Shown: positions 58,490 through 64,000 of the stretch, in pieces
How the letters are laid out: every line of letters starts with the position of its first letter
Position numbering within the stretch: the first letter of the stretch is position 1
Source of the DNA: Mycobacterium mantenii
GTDB lineage: Bacteria > Actinomycetota > Actinomycetes > Mycobacteriales > Mycobacteriaceae
Direction: 5' to 3'
DNA length: 64,000 nt
Assembly (NCBI RefSeq): GCF_010731775.1
Contig: NZ_AP022590.1
Location: 248,001 to 312,000 of the forward strand
Made by a program: the position numbers and the translations under genes
The notes under the pieces: generated by a model
Databases searched by the model: none
The model's input: the letters and a program-made list of their open reading frames with translations, nothing else
Told to the model about the DNA's origin: nothing

Positions 58490-61400
58490 GCGCGAGCCTG
58501 CTGGTCGCCAACCGCGGCGAGATCGCCCTTCGAATCATCCGCACCGCAACCGAATTGGGCATACGAACGATCGCGGTCTACGCCGAAGACGATGCGGACA
58601 GCCCGCATGTGCACGCGGCCGACGAGGCTATCGGGCTGCCGGGCACCGGCCCGCGGGCCTACCTCGACCAGGCCTCCGTGCTGGCAACGGCCAAAAGCTC
58701 CGGCGCCGATCTGGTTCACCCCGGTTACGGCTTCCTCAGCGAGAACGCCGAATTCGCTCGCGCCTGCGCGGCTGGCGGCCACAGCTTCGTGGGTCCCGAC
58801 CCCGGGGTGATCGAGTTGCTCGGCAATAAGACGGCGGCCCGCGGCGCCGCGATCACCGCCGGGGTTGCGGTGCTGCCCGCCACCGATGGACCGAGCAGCA
58901 TCGAGGACGTCAAGGAGTTCTTTGCGGCACACGGCGCCATCATGATCAAGGCCCTGGCCGGCGGCGGCGGGCGAGGAATGCGCAAGGTGCACAGCGCCGA
59001 TCAGATCGACGAGGCCTACCAGCGCTGTGCCGCCGAAGCGCGGCTGGGCTTCGGTGATTCCGCGCTGTTCGCCGAGGCGCTGCTCACTGACGCCCGCCAC
59101 ATCGAGGTCCAGGTCGTGGCCGCACCGGCCGGGCACCAAACACACGCGCACGCGGTCGGCGACCGCGACTGCAGCATCCAGCGACGGTATCAGAAGCTGG
59201 TCGAAATCAGCCCCGCCCAAGGGATTTCGGATGGCCTGCGCCGGGCCCTGCACCAGGCGGCGGTGCGGTTGTGCGCCCGGGTGGGACTGCGCGGGCTGGC
59301 CACCGTCGAATTCCTGGTTACCGGAGAGGAATTCGTCTTCCTCGAGGTCAACCCGCGAATCCAGGTCGAGCACACCGTCACCGAGGAAACCACCGGGCTC
59401 GACCTGGTGGCCGTCCAGCTGGCCATCGCCGGCGGCGCATCCATTTACCAGCTGGGGCTGGCATCCGGAATCGCCTCCGACGGCATGGAAGTCATCGGCG
59501 AGCCGGCCGCGCGCCGCGGCATCGCGATTCAGCTCAGGGTCAACATGGAGACCTTTGGGCCCGACTTCGCCGTCGTGCCCTCCGCGGGCACGCTCACGGT
59601 GTTCTCCCCGCCCAGCGGCCCCGGCGTGCGCGTCGACACCTATGGCCGGGCGGGACTGGTGATCAGCCCCCAGTACGACTCGCTGCTGGCGAAGGTCATC
59701 GCGCATGTGCACGGGTCGTCGTGGCAGGCGGCGGTGCGCAAGGCGCGCACCGCTTTGGCCGAGTTCAGCATCAAGGGCGTCTCGACGAACATCGAATTCC
59801 TGCGCGAGCTGTTGTCCGACGACCGGGTCGAGTCCGGTTGGGTGAGCACCGGTTTCCTCGATGAGCGGCTTCCCGAGTTGGCCCGGGCGGCGCTGTCTCA
59901 CCAGCAAGAGCCACGGACGGCGGCGGTCGAGCTCTATCCGGGCGAGGATGCGCTGCGCGCGCAGCTGGCTGGCACCGTGGTCGAGGTCGCGCCCGAGGGC
60001 GCCGAGTACGCAGCGGGCGGCCAACTGGTGGTCCTGGAAGCGATGAAGATGCAGCACGTGCTCGTCGCGCCGGACGCGCTGCGGACCGTCCGGATTCTGG
60101 TGACGCCCGGGCAGGTGGTCGGGACCGGGGATCCGTTGCTGGTCTTCGTTCGCACGGCGGCGGCCGGTGACGGCGAGTCCGTTCTGGCCGCAACGGATCT
60201 CGACCGACCGCGGGCCGATCTCGACGAGGTGATGCACCGGCATTCCCTGACCCTCGACGAGGGCCGCGAGGCCGCGGTTGCCAAGCGGCACAAGCAAAAT
60301 CGCCGCACCGCGCGGGAGAATATCGACGATCTCGTCGATCCCGGCAGCTTCGTCGAATACGGCGCGCTGGCGATCGCGGCGCAGCGCAGCCGTCGCTCGG
60401 AAGAGGACTTGATCGCCAACACGCCCGCCGATGGACTGGTCGCCGGCCTGGCCGCCATCGGCGCGGACCGGTTCGGCCGGGCCGCGGCGCAGGCCGTCGT
60501 GGTGTCCTACGACTACACCGTGCTGGCGGGTACGCAGGGCATGCGCAACCACGCCAAGACCGACCGGGTGTTCGATCTGGCCGCGCGAAAACGGTTGCCC
60601 GTGGTGCTGTTCGCCGAGGGCGGCGGGGGCCGGCCGGGGGACACCGACGTCGGCGGCGCCGCCGGGCTGGACGTCCCGACCTTCCGGATGCTGGCCGGAC
60701 TGAGCGGGGAAGTGCCGCTGGTGTCGGTGGTCTCGGGGCGTTGCTTCGCCGGCAACGCCGCGCTGGCCGGCGTGTGCGACGTCATCATCGCGACACCGGA
60801 CGCCAACATCGGGATGGGCGGGCCGGCGATGATCGAGGGCGGCGGGCTGGGCGCCTACCCGCCGGAGGCGATCGGGCCGATCGGGGTGCAGCGGCGCAAC
60901 GGCGTGGTCAGCCTTATCGCCCGGGACGAGGCGCACGCGGTCGCACTAGCTAAGCAATACCTGTCGTACTTCCAGGGCGCCCTGAGCGACTGGACGGCGC
61001 CCGACCCGCGGCTGGCCCGGCATGTGGTGCCGCAGAACAGGTTACGCGCCTACGATGTGCACCGTGCGATCGAGGCGATCGTCGACGTCGGCTCGGTGCT
61101 GGAGCTGCGGGGAGACTACGGCGTGGGGATCGTCACCGCGCTGGTGCGCGTCGAGGGAGTGCCATACGGGCTGATCGCCAACAGCACTCACCACCTCGGT
61201 GGCGCCATCGATGCCGAGGCGGCGGACAAGACCGGCGACTTCCTCGCCCTGTGCGAATCGTTTGGGCTGCCGGTGATCTCGCTGTGTGACACCCCGGGCT
61301 TCATGGTCGGGCCGGACGCGGAGAAGGAAGCGGCGGTCCGCCGCTTCGGCCGGATGTTCGTGCTCGGCGCGCGGCTGACGGTGCCGCTGGGAATGATCAT

Positions 61401-61710
61401 CCTGCGCAAGGGTTATGGGCTCGGCGCGATGGCGATGGCCGGCGGTTCGTTCCACGCGCCCCACTTCACCGTGGCCTGGCCGACTGGAGAGATCGGCGGC
61501 ATGGGTCTGGAAGGCGCTGTGCGCCTGGGGTACAGCAAGGAGCTGGCCGCCGTCGACGATCCCGCCGAACGGCAACGCCTGTTTGATCGCTTGGTGGCCA
61601 AAGCCTACGAGCACGGCAAGGCGCTACGTGCCGCCACCACGTTCGAACTGGACGACGTCATCGACCCGGCAGCCTCCCGGGCCTGGATCACCAGGCTCTC
61701 GGGAGGCTGA
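58486..61710 (+). CDS. Single-chain long-chain acyl-CoA carboxylase
   Basis: A 1074-residue fusion of all carboxylase parts: biotin carboxylase (LLVANRGEIALRIIRTA; KALAGGGGRGMRKV; EVNPRIQVEHTVTEE), biotin carrier with EAMKMQHVL (biotinylated Lys521), and carboxyltransferase (about 570-1074: NRRTARENIDDLVDPGSF, HHLGGAIDAEAADKTGDFL, DTPGFMVGPDAEKE). This matches the multidomain enzyme structurally described from M. avium subsp. paratuberculosis, which accepts long-chain acyl-CoA. ATG at 58486 overlaps the synthetase stop. Confidence 0.95.
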   Translation: MSASLLVANRGEIALRIIRTATELGIRTIAVYAEDDADSPHVHAADEAIGLPGTGPRAYLDQASVLATAKSSGADLVHPGYGFLSENAEFARACAAGGHSFVGPDPGVIELLGNKTAARGAAITAGVAVLPATDGPSSIEDVKEFFAAHGAIMIKALAGGGGRGMRKVHSADQIDEAYQRCAAEARLGFGDSALFAEALLTDARHIEVQVVAAPAGHQTHAHAVGDRDCSIQRRYQKLVEISPAQGISDGLRRALHQAAVRLCARVGLRGLATVEFLVTGEEFVFLEVNPRIQVEHTVTEETTGLDLVAVQLAIAGGASIYQLGLASGIASDGMEVIGEPAARRGIAIQLRVNMETFGPDFAVVPSAGTLTVFSPPSGPGVRVDTYGRAGLVISPQYDSLLAKVIAHVHGSSWQAAVRKARTALAEFSIKGVSTNIEFLRELLSDDRVESGWVSTGFLDERLPELARAALSHQQEPRTAAVELYPGEDALRAQLAGTVVEVAPEGAEYAAGGQLVVLEAMKMQHVLVAPDALRTVRILVTPGQVVGTGDPLLVFVRTAAAGDGESVLAATDLDRPRADLDEVMHRHSLTLDEGREAAVAKRHKQNRRTARENIDDLVDPGSFVEYGALAIAAQRSRRSEEDLIANTPADGLVAGLAAIGADRFGRAAAQAVVVSYDYTVLAGTQGMRNHAKTDRVFDLAARKRLPVVLFAEGGGGRPGDTDVGGAAGLDVPTFRMLAGLSGEVPLVSVVSGRCFAGNAALAGVCDVIIATPDANIGMGGPAMIEGGGLGAYPPEAIGPIGVQRRNGVVSLIARDEAHAVALAKQYLSYFQGALSDWTAPDPRLARHVVPQNRLRAYDVHRAIEAIVDVGSVLELRGDYGVGIVTALVRVEGVPYGLIANSTHHLGGAIDAEAADKTGDFLALCESFGLPVISLCDTPGFMVGPDAEKEAAVRRFGRMFVLGARLTVPLGMIILRKGYGLGAMAMAGGSFHAPHFTVAWPTGEIGGMGLEGAVRLGYSKELAAVDDPAERQRLFDRLVAKAYEHGKALRAATTFELDDVIDPAASRAWITRLSGG

Positions 61711-61722
61711 CGGGTCGGACGA

Positions 61723-62073
61723 TCAGGCGTGGCCGGAACCGCAACCGACGCCGGGCAGACATCCGGTACCGCCGGGGATGCCACCCGGTCCCGCGTTCTG
61801 TCCGCCGGAGCCGCAGCCGACGCCCGGGACGCAGCCCTGGCCGCCCGGGCCGCCGCCGGGACCGTTGAACTGGCCGCCCGAGCCGCAGTTTCCGTTGGCG
61901 TCGCAGCCGCCGCCGCCCGGGTCGTCTTTGAAGGTGATGTGGGTGGGGGCGGGGGAGTTGGCGGCTGGTCCGGCGACATACATGTCAGCGGCGGCGGCGG
62001 GGGCGGCGGCGATGGCCGCAGCGACAGCACCGGCAACAACCAGCGGTTTCATGAGTGTCAATTTCGATAACAT
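61723..62073 (-). CDS. Small secreted Gly-rich protein with Cys repeat
   Basis: 116 residues. Signal peptide (KPLVVAGAVAAAIAAAPAAAA, about 9-29), a linker, then two exact-length 24-residue repeats, each beginning GSGGQ and ending PGVGC, preceded by a shorter Cys unit (CDANGNC). Start: ATG at 62073, 11 bases after GGAGGTGG; a longer frame from 62097 lacks a ribosome-binding site. Function unknown. It lies on the opposite strand inside the acyl-CoA cluster. Confidence 0.75.
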   Translation of the reverse strand: MLSKLTLMKPLVVAGAVAAAIAAAPAAAADMYVAGPAANSPAPTHITFKDDPGGGGCDANGNCGSGGQFNGPGGGPGGQGCVPGVGCGSGGQNAGPGGIPGGTGCLPGVGCGSGHA

Positions 62074-62185
62074 GCGCGTGGCATACCACCTCCACATGTG
62101 TCCAAAACATCGCGAATAAAATTCGACAGCAAACGAAGTCTCCGCTGCCCGCGGTGGCTCTCACCGCGACGGAAGGCCCGCATCC

Positions 62186-62968
62186 ATGACCTCACAAGAT
62201 CTGACCGGCCGCACCGCGATCATCATCGGTGCATCGCGTGGAATCGGGCTTGCGATCGCCCAGCAGCTGGCGGCCGCCGGGGCCAATGTGGTGCTCACCG
62301 CGCGTAAGCAGGAGGCAGCCGACGAGGCCGCCGCCCAGGTGGGAAAGCAGGCCCTCGGTGTCGGTGCCCACGCGGTCGACGAGGACGCGGCGCGGCGCTG
62401 CATCGAGCTCACGCTGGAGCGATTCGGCGGCATCGACATCCTGGTCAACAATGCCGGAACCAACCCGGCCTACGGACAGCTGATCGACCAGGATCACGCG
62501 CGGTTCACCAAGATCTTCGACGTCAACCTGTGGGCTCCGCTGCTGTGGACCTCGCTCGTCGTCAAGTCCTGGATGGGTGAACACGGCGGGACGATCGTCA
62601 ACACGGCTTCGATCGGCGGCATTCACCAATCGCCGGCGATGGGCATGTACAACGCCACCAAGGCCGCGCTGATCCACGTCACCAAGCAACTGGCACTGGA
62701 ACTTTCGCCCCGCGTCAGGGTCAACGCGATATGCCCGGGTGTAGTACGCACCCGGCTGGCCGAGGCGCTATGGAAGGACCACGAGGACTCACTCGCGTCG
62801 TCGATCGCGCTCGGGCGCATCGGGGAGCCGATCGACGTGGCCGCGGCGGTCGCCTTTTTGGTGTCCGACGCGGCCAGCTGGATCACTGGCGAGACCATGG
62901 TGATCGACGGTGGATTGCTGCTCGGCGCCGCACAGGGATTCCAGTCCGCGCCGGGCGGCGGGCAATGA
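62186..62968 (+). CDS. Short-chain dehydrogenase/reductase (FabG-like)
   Basis: A 260-residue classical SDR: IIIGASRGIGLAIAQQL, NNAGTNPAYG, catalytic Ser in TASIGG and YNATK, then CPGVVRTRLAE. Probably a 3-hydroxyacyl-CoA dehydrogenase or 3-oxoacyl reductase. Ends in an ATGA overlap with the acyl-CoA dehydrogenase. Confidence 0.92.
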   Translation: MTSQDLTGRTAIIIGASRGIGLAIAQQLAAAGANVVLTARKQEAADEAAAQVGKQALGVGAHAVDEDAARRCIELTLERFGGIDILVNNAGTNPAYGQLIDQDHARFTKIFDVNLWAPLLWTSLVVKSWMGEHGGTIVNTASIGGIHQSPAMGMYNATKAALIHVTKQLALELSPRVRVNAICPGVVRTRLAEALWKDHEDSLASSIALGRIGEPIDVAAAVAFLVSDAASWITGETMVIDGGLLLGAAQGFQSAPGGGQ

Positions 62969-64000
62969 CCGCCGTTGACACCGCCGACCTGGACGCGCGG
63001 GTGCAGGCACTGCTCGACGAGCACGATCCGGCGACCAGCAGCCCGCGGGATTTCCTTGGCGCGCAATACGATGCGGGCCTGGCCTGGGTGCATCTGCCGC
63101 GCGGTTTCGGCGGACTGGATCTGCCGCGCACCGCGCAGGAGCGCGTCGACGCAAAGCTGGCCGCCGCCGGTGCGCCGGTGGGAGGCACGCCGAAGAACTA
63201 CATCGGCATGGGCATGGCGGCGCCGACGATCGCGGCGTTCGGCACCGACGAGCAGAAGCGAAAGTTCCTGCGCCCGTTGTTCACCGGCGAGCAGATCTAC
63301 TGTCAGCTGTTCAGCGAACCCGGCGCGGGATCGGACCTGGCCGGGGTGGCCACGCGGGCGGTCCGCGACGGCGACGATTGGATCGTCAACGGGCAAAAGG
63401 TGTGGACGTCGCAGGCGCAGCACGCGCAGATGGCCATCCTGGTCGCGCGGACCGATCCGACGGTGCCCAAACACTATGGTCTGACTTATTTTCTGTGCGA
63501 CATGACGCAACCCGGTGTCGAGATCCGGCCGTTGCGCCAGATCACCGGCGAGGCGGAATTCAACGAGGTGTTCCTCACCGACGTCTGGGTGCCCGATGCG
63601 AATCGGCTCGGCCCGGAGGGTGGCGGCTGGCGCGTCGCGACCACCACCCTCAACAACGAGCGGGTCGCGATCGGTTCCCGCGCGGGTGCGCCGCGGGAAG
63701 GTGGTCACATCGGCAAGGTCGCCGACGCCTGGCGCGACGACCCGGCGCTGCGCAACCCTGCGATGCACGACCAGCTGATGCGGCTGTGGGTGGAGGCGGA
63801 GGTCCTTCGGCTCGCCGGCGAACGGCTGCGGCAACAGGCCGCCACCGGTCAGCCCGGCCCCGAGGGTGCCGGCATGAAGGTGGCGTTCGCCAAGCTGGCA
63901 CAAGCGATTTCGGGCTTCGAGATCGAGCTGCACGGCGAAGCGGGGCTGCTCTACGACGACTGGACCATGCGCAGGCCCGAGACGGTCGACCTGGTCGGTC
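62965..64000 (+). CDS. Acyl-CoA dehydrogenase, cut by the window end
   Basis: About 345 residues are visible, still open at 64000. GFGGLDLPRTAQERV at the N-terminus, FSEPGAGSDLAGVATRAVRDGDDWIVNGQKVWTSQAQHAQ for FAD and substrate, LTDVWVPDANRLGPEGGGW, and a C-terminal helical segment LMRLWVEAEVLRLAGERLRQ. A FadE-type flavoprotein of the actinobacterial branch used for sterol and fatty acyl chains. ATG at 62965 overlaps the SDR stop. Confidence 0.92.
   Translation, partial: MTAVDTADLDARVQALLDEHDPATSSPRDFLGAQYDAGLAWVHLPRGFGGLDLPRTAQERVDAKLAAAGAPVGGTPKNYIGMGMAAPTIAAFGTDEQKRKFLRPLFTGEQIYCQLFSEPGAGSDLAGVATRAVRDGDDWIVNGQKVWTSQAQHAQMAILVARTDPTVPKHYGLTYFLCDMTQPGVEIRPLRQITGEAEFNEVFLTDVWVPDANRLGPEGGGWRVATTTLNNERVAIGSRAGAPREGGHIGKVADAWRDDPALRNPAMHDQLMRLWVEAEVLRLAGERLRQQAATGQPGPEGAGMKVAFAKLAQAISGFEIELHGEAGLLYDDWTMRRPETVDLVG

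Noticed and set aside
58237..60936. An 899-codon open frame antisense to the carboxylase
   Set aside because: Same composition effect; no domain, and it covers the conserved biotin carboxylase and carrier region of the plus-strand gene.

Overview
The window reads as a chromosomal segment of a slow-growing, high-GC Mycobacterium, most likely of the M. avium complex type. The evidence is the gene order, which from memory runs parallel to M. tuberculosis Rv2856 to Rv2771 (nicT, mtr, mqo, cobO/cobB/cysG, efpA, proS, rimP-nusA-infB-rbfA, pptH-pptT-truB, ltp1, fadE21, sirR, ribF, rpsO, pnp, pepR, ald, dapB). Further support comes from many GTG starts, ATGA/GTGA overlaps, a MIRU-type repeat, mycothiol and mycobactin-type functions, and a single-chain acyl-CoA carboxylase of the kind described from M. 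avium subsp. paratuberculosis. Species cannot be fixed from sequence reading alone. Compared with the remembered M. tuberculosis order, genes for PE_PGRS48, DinF, LppU and AldR are missing at their expected places, while hypA/hypB, a Baeyer-Villiger monooxygenase, an EphD-like fusion and a coiled-coil islet are extra.

Layout. 0.3-3.3 kb: nickel module (hypB, hypA, nicT on the minus strand, divergent from a Fur-family regulator, with a textbook Nur box between them). 3.3-7.4 kb: mycothione reductase, a hydrolase, malate:quinone oxidoreductase. 7.4-13 kb: a MIRU, a GNAT, then chelatase and cobalamin/siroheme genes. 13-17.6 kb: efpA, proS, two ferritin-like/lipoprotein genes. 17.8-24.4 kb: transcription/translation operon (rimP, nusA, ylxR, infB, rbfA, nrnA) with a four-copy tandem repeat between infB and rbfA. 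24.4-29.1 kb: secreted proteins, a crotonase, DUF2277/DUF1802 proteins, a CocE-type hydrolase. 29.2-34.4 kb: pptH-pptT-truB, then the lipid genes ltp1 and fadE21. 34.3-41.6 kb: sirR with its own operator, ribF, rpsO, pnp, pepR, a nitronate monooxygenase.

41.6-52.1 kb: alanine dehydrogenase and a run of redox genes. The most interesting stretch is 44.9-48.7 kb: a tight three-gene operon of a protein carrying a complete di-iron ligand pattern (E, ExxH, E, ExxH), an epoxide hydrolase/short-chain dehydrogenase fusion, and an FNR-type reductase with a C-terminal plant-type [2Fe-2S] domain. It sits behind a promoter whose -10 box lies inside a perfect palindrome. I propose it is a self-contained oxygenase, epoxide-opening and alcohol-oxidising system. 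A TetR regulator, a Rieske oxygenase and a DapB-like dehydrogenase follow as a second oxidative module.

52.1-54.4 kb is a small accessory islet: hypothetical proteins built of near-perfect Arg/Glu heptads (one apparently split by a frameshift), a zinc-ribbon protein and a dodecin. 54.4-56.1 kb: dapB and two housekeeping-type followers. 56.1-64 kb: an acyl-CoA utilisation cluster (thioesterase, acyl-CoA synthetase, single-chain biotin carboxylase, a short-chain dehydrogenase and an acyl-CoA dehydrogenase cut by the window end), interrupted by a small secreted Gly/Cys repeat protein on the other strand. No rRNA, tRNA, CRISPR array or insertion sequence was recognised.
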